Positions 44,558 through 55,300 of a stretch of DNA of 64,000 bases are shown here, one piece after another (position 1 is the stretch's first letter; the number at the start of each line of letters is the position of its first letter). This DNA comes from Epichloe hybrida (taxonomy: Eukaryota > Ascomycota > Sordariomycetes > Hypocreales > Clavicipitaceae): the NCBI GenBank assembly GCA_019022495.1, contig JAFEKR010000004.1, forward strand, positions 3,162,001-3,226,000, read 5' to 3'. The notes under the pieces are model-generated. The model was not told the DNA's origin. It was given only the letters and a program-made list of their open reading frames with translations, and made no database searches. A program made the translations under genes and the position numbers.

Positions 44558-47228
44558 TCAGTGATTATCGCCCCAATCCGAAAGCATCGCACCAAAAAAT
44601 GTTCGCATATCGCCATAGTCAAGAACTTGGCCCCCGTCCGAAAAATGGGCATGATCGATAACAGGGTAGTCTAGCGTGTCATCAGTGAGCATGGCCGATG
44701 CGTCCTGGAGATACTCGCTGGTTTGCATGGAAAGAACGTCGGCCGGAAAATGAGTCTGAACATCAGCTTGCGGTGGGACTTTATCAAAGTTCAATCCCAA
44801 AATGAGGTCATGGGAGGGCTCGCTGTCGGGATCGTCGGACTGTTTTGCGCTCCTTTCTGCTTGATGGCAAAAGTCTCTTGCAATCTGGGTAAACTCGGAT
44901 ATGATGCTTCCCGGCAAAGCTCCTTTGGAGGTGTACTCCAAGTGGCTGAAATATCCAGTGGCTGCGTCGAGAAGAGCGATATTGTCTCTAGTCTCTTCGT
45001 GCAAAGGATTATGCATTACAAAGTCAAAAAGGATAAAGAGCCCAGACAGTGGCATGACACCCATGACGCTGCGTCCTGTGGGTAAGCAAAAGAGATAAAG
45101 GGAAGGAAAGGGAAAAAAGAGGCATATGCAACAGCTAGACGAAACTTACAAGATGGGCACATGAGGTTCAATGTCGATATATCTCGTCAACTCGATAATG
45201 GTACGGGCCGCCCACATCAGATAGTGTTTGCTGTTTTCTCGTCTCAGATCGTGCTGGCTCGCCATCCGCATGACGAGCCGCTCCAACACGACTCGCATGC
45301 TAAAGTACAAATATTGAGTCTGCACAGCGACAAGTTTGGTTCCGTGCCCAGCAAACTGACTTAGATGATGGAAAGATTCTCCAGGGCGAAATCCATCGGG
45401 GACTGACAGCCTCCAGTCTTCAAGTCGTTGGTAAATGTGGTCGATCGCTTTCAGATATGAGTCGTGCGATTGTCGACGGGCGGTCACAGTGAAGAGTGTG
45501 CTATAGGCTATTGATGACAGCCGCGCGAATCGAATGACGGACAGAAACCAGTTGAAATTCTCAAACACTGAGTCGGGCGTGGGTGGGACCGGGCAGGCAA
45601 TGTCATCGTCGGATATGATCTTGCTGTTGTTAGGGTCCAGACCTGCAATGGAACCACCGAGGCGAAGTTTCCCGTCAGGAGCATGGCAAACATACCGAGC
45701 TCATACGATTCTGGAAGCACGTGTGCTTTTCCAGGTAATAAACAACCCAGAAGGTCCTCAATTGGCTGACACTGGCGTTGGCTGACTTGTGATACCTCAG
45801 TGAGAGGGCCATCCTGGCTGCCTCGGCGACCAGAGTGTCATCGAGCTGAAGACAGCATGCGCTCAGCGCAAATACGGACTAACAAACGGTCTTAGTGACC
45901 TGCGACATAGTTGTCTTTGCGTGTCTTGGGGAGAGAGCCAGTCCTTACCATGGCGGTCAAAGCCTATTCATTATCCACGGTTAGTCCAGTTCGTGTAAGA
46001 AAGTAGGAAAAGCTGGAGGGCCTGATCCGAGGAAATTGCAAACTTACTTGCAGATTTTCTAGCGATTCCTTGGGAACAATGACATCGGCGACATATCCTA
46101 GAGCGGTCTGGAACAGATTCCACGTCGTTCCCTGGCCCGGTTGAAAGGTGCCGCCATCGACATATTGGCTTCCTAGCGCAAGCACCGCATGGTAGAGGGC
46201 AGAGAAAGTCGCTTCCTCGAGCGTCTTGCTTGCAGCATCATGGGAGAGAGCGCGAGATGTGAATTCACCACGGTCTAGGAATGGATAGGCTGGGTGTACG
46301 TTTTTGAAGTAGGCTGTCAGTTGTACCTGCTTAGCAAGAGAAACCCGGGGGGCTCTAACAAGGGGGGAAGACTGACCATCGATATAACTGTCTGCGGCAT
46401 GCTTGGATATCTGTACTTGCTGGAGAGGTTTGGTAAAGTATACTCGCGCCCAGGACGACGAGGCTCGGCCTCGTAGGCGCTCCGTTATAATGGTTTCTAT
46501 TTTGTGAATGAGGATCTTCAGGCGATCGGACCCCATCTTTTGGGTCAATTGCTCAACTTGTGGGTCGGAGAAGAAGGCCAAGCTTGAGCTTGGGACTTTT
46601 CGCCTCTCATGTTAACACAGCCCAGGTCGCCATGGAGGTTCTACGGAGAAGTTGCAAGTACCTCGATCGTCGGAAGTCTGGTGTGAGAGGTCAGTTTCCG
46701 GTGCAGCTTGAGGGCGAATGGTGCAGTACTTGCCTTGATGACACCAGTCTCATCCGTCAGTGTCTCATTCGAGGGCCCGTCGCGCAGTATGCAATCTATG
46801 TAGAGATGACTGATATCAAGATCAAGCCCAGGAGACGAAGACACCCGTGGCGAGTCGGACACTGCATGTTATCTTGCTTAGCCGATTTGACCCAATGCCC
46901 AGGCATCAAGTGACATGGACGGCTTTACCCTTGGGCAGGAATCGTCGTTTATGGGTGCTAAAGTGACAAGTTTCGCCTCGCTTCTGGGAGGTGGTCCATG
47001 TCACACGTCAGTTTGCGACGCTGGAGCGGAGCCACGAGAGGAACCTCGGTGGCGCCGGACGACTTACTGCACAATGATTGCAGATGATGGGAGCCCCGGG
47101 GGAAGGATCAGGAGCTACCTCAGCATCAGTGGACAAGAAGGCAACGTGTGAGGACGCCGGCGTCCATTACCGATGCATCGGACTTTTCGCAGTCTGCATT
47201 GATCACAGGACTTGTTTATTCTCGACAT
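44558..47228 (-). CDS. Zn2Cys6 transcription factor with fungal-specific regulatory domain, 9 exons
   Basis: Exons on the minus strand: 47228-47171, 47114-47068, 46983-46929, 46861-46734, 46605-46048, 45963-45949, 45878-45696, 45619-45150 and 45068-44558. They add up to 2025 bp in one open frame, 674 aa. Residues 8-41 form a complete binuclear zinc cluster: Cys8, 11, 18, 31, 34 and 41 (CX2CX6CX12CX2CX6C), spread over three exons. A linker with SSSPGLDLDISHLYID follows. The middle-homology (fungal_trans) domain starts around AYFKNVHPAYPFLDRGEF and continues through NLQALTAMSVFALSACCLQL, TFWVVYYLEKHTCF and SDDDIACPVP. Exon 6 codes only ALTAM. Intron 4 uses a GC donor (AAG|GCAAGT). The protein should be nuclear and bind CGG-type sites; targets are unknown. 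The three 10-bp repeats just upstream of the ATG lie in its leader. No broken codons were seen. Confidence 0.8.
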
Positions 47229-47897
47229 TTCCGGCTTGATCGATGACGGGCGATGACGGGCGATGACGGGATCAGGAATCAGGAGCAGTCGATATGGAAT
47301 CCGTGGTGCTCCTCCTCTCGTTGTCGATGGGAGAAGCTGATTCCAAGATTGGCCGCCATCCAGTTGCGCGCCAAGCCAAAGGGTACAACATGATAAAAGA
47401 GCGGGCCGACCAACTGTTGGACCAGCTGGACTACGGATTACATGTAGCAGAGCTGGCAGTTGGCAGCTGGTGGCGGCACTGTTAGTGGCACTGGCGGGCA
47501 AGGCGCCACCCGTATCCGGATTTGCCGGATTTGCGTGACTTGCATGTCTACGTCCGTACGGGGTCTTGTTGTCTTGTTGAAAGGGGCCGATGGAGAAGAC
47601 GGAAGAAGTACAGGAAAAGAAGAGGAGTAGATTACAGCTTGATGGTTCAAGATACATCAGTCCCTTTTCCAGCCAGCAATCCGGATCCATCAATTCCAAA
47701 GAGTTCAGCCCAGGTCAGGTCTGGCTGGTATGGCTCCAACCAGACTTGGCACGTCTCTTCTTCTCATCATTTCTGAACCGCTCTTTTTACAAAAACTTTC
47801 GTCTTACTGGAGTCACTATCATTAAACATCGTCACGCCGTTTATCATCCAGATATCCATCCCCCAACCAGACAAACCCTCAAACGGACAATGCGAAT
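47229..47897. other. Upstream region of the transcription-factor gene; 3' flank of the EEP gene
   Basis: About 670 bp. It contains a triple 10-bp repeat CGATGACGGG at 47241-47270, starting 13 bp upstream of the transcription-factor ATG. The remainder should hold that gene's promoter and the 3' UTR of the gene ending at 47898. No further ORF is supported. Confidence 0.5.
47241..47270. repeat. CGATGACGGG x3 in the leader of the transcription-factor gene
   Basis: Three exact tandem 10-bp copies lie immediately upstream of the ATG at 47228. Confidence 0.9.
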
Positions 47898-50000
47898 TCA
47901 GCCTACTAAACTATAGGTTGTCAAAACTGCCCTGTGGTCCGATGTCCATTCGTTGTCTTGATGATGCGGCTCGGGTGTGGGGTTGCCGACGACCAAGGCT
48001 TGTGAATCCCGCACAGCAAGCTTCTTGCCCTTGTGGTACGCAAAGTCAATCCGGTCAAGGGGTTCGGGCCGGCCGTTGTTGCTGAGGTACACGGGGGACC
48101 ACGTTATGCCCGGCACGGCGAAGGGGTCCGGATGGGCGACTCGGAAAGAATCAACAAGGCCTGCATTCGTTGGGGCCTCCGAGGTTGGCCAAGGCACGCG
48201 GCCAACGTCACAGTGCTGATTTCTGGTGGCGCTGGTCCAGTCCAGATGTGACGGAGCGTTGAAATCACCCACGAGAAAAACAGGAACATTGTCCGCGTTG
48301 GCAAGATCATGCTGCATCCTGCGAGTGATTTCCTCAATTTGCTGTGTGCGGCCAGACTGGGCCTCGCGCTGCATGACATGATCTTGGCTCATCTTGTCGA
48401 AACAGAAGTCGTAGGGCCCGTACGGATCGTAGCCCAAGTGCGCGTTCCAGAAGATTACGTCACTCTTTGAACGGCGGTCGAGAGTGATTCTCACGGCACC
48501 CGACACTGAAGTCGCGGGCAGGACCTGCGAAATGGGATAACGACTGATGATGGAAACGTCTTGGCCTTGCCAGGAGAACCATCCCAGAGCACGCGCGAGG
48601 CGGGTCCCATGCCCGCCTGTTGATTCTTGCAAACCAACAATGTCCACATTCTGGCTCGCAAGAAACCGGACCTGCTTCTCATGGTAGTTTCGTACTCTGG
48701 TGCCTCCATACCAGAGATTGAAACTCATGACAACAAGGCTCTGCACCAGGGGAGACGCAGCCGCCTTTACTGGTATCCTCGCGGACAGCAATGAAGTGGT
48801 GCCGGCTTTGTCCTTGGCTTGAACGTGGAGGGTGGTATCCGTGGATCCTGGGCTCGGCGTACCCGTGATCACACCAGACGAGCTGATGGTGGCCCAGCCT
48901 TTGTTGCCGATGATCTCGAATGTGTTCCCTTCCTGGCCAGGCTGGGTGACGAGACTGCCGACGCTTGCTTCGAAAGCTTCGCCTACCCTGGCATTCTTCA
49001 TAGTCAAACTCTTCACCATGAAGGCAAAAGCTCCCTCGCTTCGTACCTGAACCTCAATGGGCTCCGACAGCCACTTGTAGCCATTTTCTGCGAGGAAAAA
49101 TGCCCTGTACTTCCCAGGACCCAGGTTCGCCAAGGATAGCGTAACCTCGCCAACCGGTCCACTCGCCCACTCCCACGTCAGAGATGGCTGGTCCTTGACC
49201 TCGCTCACAGGCCCGCCCTGCTCAAAGTAATAGAGCCCTATCCAATTTCGGTCACTGGGCCGTGAGGTTGTACACTTGATGTTGAGCGGGGTCCTGCTGT
49301 AGTCCGCGCTGATGCTTCCAGAGTATTTGCCTGTGCTGCCGAGATCCAGTTGTATGGGAGCAGCCAGCTCTGCGTATCCGTCATCAGCGAGGAAGTAAAC
49401 CTTGAACTGGCCCTTTCCGAGCCCGTTCCTGTCGAATTCCACCGACCCCGCCGAACCAGGAGCATAGGCCCACCGGATAGAGGGCTTGTTGAACTTGTCG
49501 TTGTCCGGACCGCCGCCAGCAGCATAGTATAGTCCCAGCCAGTTCCTGGCCGCTGGCTTCGCTGTCTCGTACCTGATCTTGAGGGCTGTCGTAGAGTCCA
49601 GTGTTATTTTACCCGCCACGTCCCTCCCGGCAGGAACATAGACAGGCTCAGAAAGCCACGCATACCCATCTTGAGCCAAGAAATAAGCCTTGTAGAATCC
49701 TGAAGATAGCCCTTGTACCGAAAGCTGCACAGACCCGCTCTTCTCGGGCGCGTAAGCCCACTTCAGAGCATCATGGTCTTTCACACCGGCCTCGGGACCA
49801 CCACCAGATGCATGGTACAGACCAATCCAGTTGGACTTGTGAGGCTTAGGCGTGGAGTATGCAAGAATAAGGGGGTTGTTTGAGGAAATTTGCAATGAAC
49901 CGGACAATGACTGGCCTTGCTCACGAAGAATCGCAGCAGAGATGGACAGGCTCGCTTGTGTAAGCAAGCCTGAAACCAACGCCTTAAGGGACAGATGCAT
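47898..50000 (-). CDS. Secreted endonuclease/exonuclease/phosphatase-fold protein with three N-terminal modules
   Basis: A single-exon ORF, open from 50060. The ATG at 50000 is preferred because it starts a signal peptide (MHLSLKALVSGLLTQASLSI), giving 700 aa. In numbering from 50060 (720 aa): three ~95-residue modules at about 52-143, 149-242 and 248-340, each with NW(I/L)GLY, GGGP or QGGP, W(A/E)(Y/W)A and (K/R)(A/V)(Y/F)FLA(Q/D/E)(D/N)GY. A cadherin/Ig-like domain (about 345-435, with GVITGTP) follows, then the catalytic domain (443-718). All key residues of the Mg-dependent fold are present: Asn448, Glu479, His541, Asp599-x-Asn601 (VGDFNAPSH), Asp669-R-I-Asp672 and Asp708-His709. The substrate is unknown; the family includes nucleases and phosphodiesterases acting on phosphate esters. 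The repeated modules may bind ligand or cell wall; this is inference. A TATA-like AATATATA lies ~115 bp upstream. Confidence 0.75.
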   Translation of the reverse strand: MHLSLKALVSGLLTQASLSISAAILREQGQSLSGSLQISSNNPLILAYSTPKPHKSNWIGLYHASGGGPEAGVKDHDALKWAYAPEKSGSVQLSVQGLSSGFYKAYFLAQDGYAWLSEPVYVPAGRDVAGKITLDSTTALKIRYETAKPAARNWLGLYYAAGGGPDNDKFNKPSIRWAYAPGSAGSVEFDRNGLGKGQFKVYFLADDGYAELAAPIQLDLGSTGKYSGSISADYSRTPLNIKCTTSRPSDRNWIGLYYFEQGGPVSEVKDQPSLTWEWASGPVGEVTLSLANLGPGKYRAFFLAENGYKWLSEPIEVQVRSEGAFAFMVKSLTMKNARVGEAFEASVGSLVTQPGQEGNTFEIIGNKGWATISSSGVITGTPSPGSTDTTLHVQAKDKAGTTSLLSARIPVKAAASPLVQSLVVMSFNLWYGGTRVRNYHEKQVRFLASQNVDIVGLQESTGGHGTRLARALGWFSWQGQDVSIISRYPISQVLPATSVSGAVRITLDRRSKSDVIFWNAHLGYDPYGPYDFCFDKMSQDHVMQREAQSGRTQQIEEITRRMQHDLANADNVPVFLVGDFNAPSHLDWTSATRNQHCDVGRVPWPTSEAPTNAGLVDSFRVAHPDPFAVPGITWSPVYLSNNGRPEPLDRIDFAYHKGKKLAVRDSQALVVGNPTPEPHHQDNEWTSDHRAVLTTYSLVG

Positions 50001-50115
50001 GACAAGATATTCCAAGTATGTTACTGAGTTAATTCTCTTATTTTTGCTTATTATTTCCATGGGTCTACGCTCATTTTCAAGCCTTTCTAGTCAGGTTATC
50101 TGGGCAGAACACGGG

Positions 50116-50123
50116 TATATATT
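50116..50123 (-). promoter_or_regulatory. Possible TATA box of the EEP-family gene
   Basis: AATATATA on the minus strand, about 115 bp before the preferred ATG at 50000. Confidence 0.4.
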
Positions 50124-50159
50124 CCGCTTTTAACTGGTCACGAGTGCCTTGGCACCAAG

Positions 50160-50428
50160 TTGGTCCGCAAGGTTGCATAACATCATATCAACGGGAAACC
50201 TCGGACTAGCCTCGTGGACCTCAACCTGATCTCTGATAAGGTATGCGTATGCTTTGCAATATCAAAGGACGGGTTAGCATTGCTTCCCTAATGTTGGACC
50301 GCAAGGTCACATAGCGTCAAATTGACGGGAAAGCTCGGGTTGGCCTCGTGGGCTTCATTCTGAATTCTGATACGGCATGTTTATACTGTCCAATATCAAA
50401 GTACGTGTTGGCATCGCTTTTTCTAACG
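50160..50428. repeat. Diverged tandem duplication, 134-bp period
   Basis: Unit 1 (50160-50293) and unit 2 (50294-50428) share TTGGxCCGCAAGGT, TCAACGGGAAA / TTGACGGGAAA, TAGCCTCGTGG / TGGCCTCGTGG and CAATATCAAAG in the same order. Identity is roughly 75-80 percent by eye. It lies upstream of the EEP-family gene. Confidence 0.75.
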
Positions 50429-51744
50429 TGAATGCCGTGAAGTGATAAGTCTCCTTGGAGTAGTAATGGGGATCTATAATACCCCGCGATTCGCCAACCG
50501 CTCTGTGGGGTTTCCGATTCTTGGCGCCCAATCCCTGCCAACCGAGAAGACACGGGGGGGCCTTGAGCGGATCACGAGCACAGACACAGCAAAGAAGCGT
50601 TGGCCTCAACCCGTGCCACTGGCACCATGGTTGAACTGGGCTCATCGGGGCCCACGTGTTCGGCGCCCCGCGCCGGTAGTGGTTGAAGCTTGCAGTCGAC
50701 GCCGTATCTTATATGCACTAGGTGCCGGATGACCGAACTAGCCACGAGGTGACTGATACCAAATGATTAGGAAAAGCGAGGCGATCCCACAAGGTCTTCC
50801 GTTATTTCAGATCGGTTGATCTACATGTAAACATCTGACGAGACTCTCTGACCGCTGAGGAACATACTAACTAATGAGTTTCTCTGACTAGTAAAGAGGT
50901 CTCTCACTATTAGATACGACTTCTGTTACGGATTAGTTGATCAGACTACCTGACAAGGCCCTATAACCTTTTAAGGATCCCTCTGTCTAATAGTAATCTG
51001 ACTGTCAGAAGGTTCTCTAACAAGACCTCTGCTGTTGACAATGTCTTTCGTTGTCACACATGACATGTAGTAAGTGTCTGTTCCAGCAAAGCCCGTTACT
51101 AATGCTACCTCCGAGCTCGCTAGGAACGCGTACCAATGACGATCCCTATGTACATAGGTACTTCTCCTATAACTCAAACGCAGACCTTGAACCGCGTCAT
51201 TGTTGTCATACCGCCCAAAGTCGTATCCGTAGCCGTTGCCCTTGCCATCTTTACTACCCTTCGAGCTGGGTTCCAATTCTCCTGTGCGGGGCATTTAGGT
51301 ACACTCGCTAATAGGGGGCGGCTTCCATATTGGCAGATATCTATGACTGCGTATGTGTGATCAATAGCGAAGGGGCTCTCTCCGCCTTCACAAACACGCG
51401 AGTCAGCTTGGGTAGCGACCTGGCTCGTGGCAGGTCCTTGTGGTGCAGGAGGCGCTGTCGACTTTGGCACAGCAGCAGCATCATTATCAACAAAGCCATG
51501 TTGCCCCCGTGTTTGGGCAGGGGTAGGAAAGGAATGTTTGGGGAAGAATCTGGTTCATGTAGGAGTCAGGCAGCTCTATCGGTGAAGCTTCCAGGTTTCC
51601 CTTTGCTTTTTTTCCTTTTTTCTTCTGGCGTATCCATGTCTTCGTGATCCCCAGGGTTCAAATTGTTTTTCCAACGGTTGCGACTTTTCATAGTCTCAGA
51701 TCAAGGCCAGATATCGCGATACGTGATACTCTACTCCGTACACG
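50429..51744. other. Intergenic, no gene seen
   Basis: About 1.3 kb of normal to slightly AT-rich sequence. Many overlapping short ORFs occur, none with family features. The stretch 50830-51050 has irregular CTCTGAC/GACTAG motifs without a clear period. Confidence 0.5.
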
Positions 51745-52031
51745 ATGGCAGAATCCGCAACCCAGCCCAGTCTCCGTGGCAAGCTTGTCCTCGGGACGGG
51801 TGGGGCTGAAGGCATCGGCGCGGCGGCAGTCGAGCTTTTCCATCTCCAACAATAAGGCTCGAGAGTGGTTTTCCTCGACATTGCCGCCAAGTATGCCGCG
51901 AGAACTCGTTTCGTCGACATACTGTCCAGAAGCCACGGCATCGTGGTCCCGGTATTCGTGCACTGCGACGCCACCGATCTGGACCAACTCGAGGACAGCG
52001 CATCCGAGATCATGCCACACGGACGCAAATC
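51745..52031 (+). pseudogene. Short-chain dehydrogenase/reductase, truncated and broken
   Basis: From ATG 51745 the frame reads LRGKLVLGTGGAEGIGAAAV, the N-terminal strand and glycine motif (TGxxxGxG form, here TGGAEGIG) of classical SDR enzymes. An in-frame TAA follows at about 51853-51855, then VVFLDIAAKYAARTRFVDIL, VFVHCDATDLDQLED and AS. The D in VFLDI is the residue that usually selects NAD over NADP, and HCDATD is the conserved acidic turn. Homology fades at about 52030. The Asn, Ser, Tyr-x3-Lys active site and all later parts are absent, so it cannot work as an oxidoreductase. It lies about 180 bp from the Copia-A2 insertion. Confidence 0.7.
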
Positions 52032-52145
52032 GACAGGGTTCTGGCGGACGCCTACCGGGCGGGGAGCGCGGGCTTTCTGGCATCGGGTGATGCTCGTTGT
52101 AATACATGTAGTGCCATGACGGGAGGCAGGCAGCCACGTCTTTGT

Positions 52146-52187
52146 GATGGGGTGATGGGGGTGATGGGGGTGATGGGGGTGATGGGC
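52146..52187. repeat. GATGGGGGT short tandem repeat
   Basis: Four to five copies of a 9-bp unit (GATGGGGGT, the first one base shorter) immediately before the Copia-A2 insertion. Confidence 0.9.
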
Positions 52188-52208
52188 TGGCGATGCATGA
52201 GGTCTCGT

Positions 52209-52351
52209 TGTTAGAATTATATGATGTGACAGCTTATATTACATGTAAGGTACAAGTTACATAGGTACAGGTTGTGGGCAGTACTAGCCCTAATATACAC
52301 TCCACCGCTTAATCCAGCTAAAGTGGTCCTAATTAGCTATGAAATCTAATA
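52209..52351 (-). repeat. Left LTR (3' LTR) of Copia-A2
   Basis: 143 bp, TGTTAGAATTATATG...AATCTAATA (CA changed to TA), preceded by CTCGT. Confidence 0.9.
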
Positions 52352-55300
52352 CCCCTCCTCAAGCAGGAGTCACGATAGTGCTAGACTTAGTAGATAGTTC
52401 CTTCCTACTACCCTTATTAAAACCCTATAGGAAAAAGAGTAGTAGCCTTATAGTAATTTCTAATATAGTACCTATAATTACCTTATTCCTTCCTTTAAAG
52501 GCTAACTGCCTTTGTCTATTTCTTTAGTTTAGGCCTCGCTAGGGCCTTAGTTCCTAGATCCACTAGGTTCTTTGTTCGTGAGATCTAGTCTACCTTAATA
52601 ATCTCTTCCTAAATTAATTCGCGAATCTTATAATACTAGATTTAAATATGCTTTATTTGTTTGTGGAATTTCATATTATTTAAGATTATTTAAGCGCTAG
52701 TATTATTTATATATAACTATAAAGGTGCTTGCTCTTTATAAATCTCACCTATTAATCCTTCTAGATATACTACCTCTAGGCTAGCGCTAAAGAGACTAAT
52801 ATACTTAGCTTTAGTGCTTAATATTATAACTATACTCTATTTCTTGCTCTTCTAGCTAATTATAGCTCTAGCTAGTAGGAAGATATAGTAGTTAATAGAC
52901 TTAGAGTCGCTCTTATTATGTGCTTACTTAGCATCTAAGTAACCTATAATCTTATTATTTTATGTTTTATTAAAGAAAAGGACTAGGTCTATTATAAACC
53001 TAATGTATTATAGCATGCGTTTTGCTGCTAATAGGTGTCTTACTACTAGGTTAGTTATAAATTTACTTAGCTTAGCTACTAGGTATAGTAGATTAATCTA
53101 AGTTCTAATTATTGTAAATATTAACATTCTAAGGATGCACTAGAATAGTAATTAATTGTCTTTGTAGCACTCTTCCCCCTTTATGTAGGGTTCTAATATC
53201 TCTAAAGTATCTATAGGCGTGTTCTGTGTTTTAGTGTTTTCTATATTTAGTTATCTTAGTAATCTTTCTAGGTATAGTTATTATAAGAGAGAGATAGTCT
53301 TCTTTTTCTAATCTTAAGTAATTACTATGCCTAGAAAGTAACGTGCTAGGCCTAGGTTAGTTATCTTAAACTTTTCTACTAGCTTTACCTTAACTTCCCT
53401 AATCGCAGCAATATCTAGCCTAAAGAATAGCATATTATTTACGTAAATAGTAATAATCACATTATCCTTATAGAAGATAGCCTTATTAAATTTTAACTAA
53501 GTGAATCCTATAGTAATAAGCTCCGTAGAGAGCGTCTTAAACTATACTTATAGGGCTTGCTTAAGGCTATAAAGAGCCTTTAGAAGCCTATAAACCTTTC
53601 CCTTTTATTTAAACCCTTTAGGTAGTTCTATATAAATGGTTTCCTTTACTATGCTATAAAGGAATACTATCTTTATATCTATCTATTTAATTTCCTAGTT
53701 TAGTATAGCTACTAGTGCGAATAGTAGTCAGTATATCTTCTGCCTAACCACTAAAGCAAAGGTCTTGTTGTAGTTAATACTATATTCTTATTTAAAGCCT
53801 CTTATAACCTAGCGAGCTTTATACTATTTAATATTACTAGAGGGGCTAAGTTTAGCTTTAAAGACCTATTTCCCTCATAGGATATGCTAAGTGTTATTAA
53901 TATTAACTACTTTAAAGGTATTATTTTTAATTAAGGTATTATATTTCTCTTCTATAGCTCTCTTTTATTTTAACTAGTTTCCTAACCACTAAGCTTCCTT
54001 ATAGGATTTTAGCTTATCTTCTTCTAGTAACTTATTTAGGGTAGTTAGATATACTGCTAGAAGTGGCGTAATATTATTTAAAGCTATTAGTATTCCCTAG
54101 AATTCATTAAGGAAAGCAAATTCCTATGCCCTAGTTTTAGGGTGGTTTACTTCGAGTTTAGGGTGCTTTTATTTCCTAATTTTAAGATTTTTTAAGGTTA
54201 AGTAGTACATTAATGGATTTTCTAGTGGATAGTTAAGATTCCCTAATAGGCGGTTAATTACCTTAATCCCCTCCTAGAACCTTACTTGCTTAGCTATTTT
54301 GTCTGCTTGCTAATTAGGATTACTATTTGCTACTACTTATATCCCCTCCTAAGCCTAAGTAGTAAGCTTCTTGATTATTAATAGTTCTAGGGGCTTAAGC
54401 TATAGAAACAAATTAAGTTAATCTAGTAGTAGGATTTCCTTTACGTAAGGTAGCGCTAGAAGATTAGCGCTTTGCTAAGGGAGTTTAAAGTCTGCCTTAG
54501 GATTAATTTGTGTTTATTTATCAAATATAACCTCTTTAGCTCTCTCTACTAGGCTAGTAATTAGGTTTCATAGTTAGTAAATATTATTAGCTTTATAGCC
54601 TACAAGAAAACATAAATACATCCTATTATTAAGCTTCTTTAAATGCTTTACTTTCAGGACTAGCTTATACATATAGTACCTAAGATAGCGTAAGTGTCTT
54701 ATGTATAGCTTTATTCCTAACTATGCTTTATATAGGGTCATTCTATTTAGAGCGCTATAAGGAGACTATTCCTAGGTGTATACTACCGCCTATAAAATCT
54801 CCCCCTAGAGTTCTTTTAGAAGCTTACTATTAAAGAACACTACCTATACCTAATTCTAAATAGTAAGGTACGCACGTTCTATTAGATTCTAATTTAGTTA
54901 ATATACTACAGTCTATTTAGGTATAATACCTTTTTATTTAAAGAAGTTTAGTAGTACTATATTTTTAAACTCTCCTCTGTTATCTAGTCTATACTACTAA
55001 ATTTAGCTAGAGGTTTGTGCTTTTACTATAGCTATATCTGCTTAGATATAGGCCGCTACTTATGACTTTTCCCTTAGCAAATATATTCTAGGTTTCTTTA
55101 TTAAGTTATTAATAATTAGTAAATAGTATTCTTTGCCTATAGGTATTTAGGGCTTAATAGGGCCTCCTAGGTCTGCTATTTGCCATTAACTATAATTAAG
55201 TGCTCTATATAATATAGCTTAAGCATTCTATGCTTTCCCTTTGCCTATAGTGTAGGCCTCATAGGGTCTAGCTTGCTTATTCATAACTTAGATCCCAAGG

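Noticed and set aside
41776..52031. Possible secondary-metabolite gene cluster (transcription factor, membrane protein, SDR)
   Set aside because: No polyketide synthase, NRPS, terpene cyclase or P450 is present, the SDR is a fragment, and the remaining genes have no common pathway.
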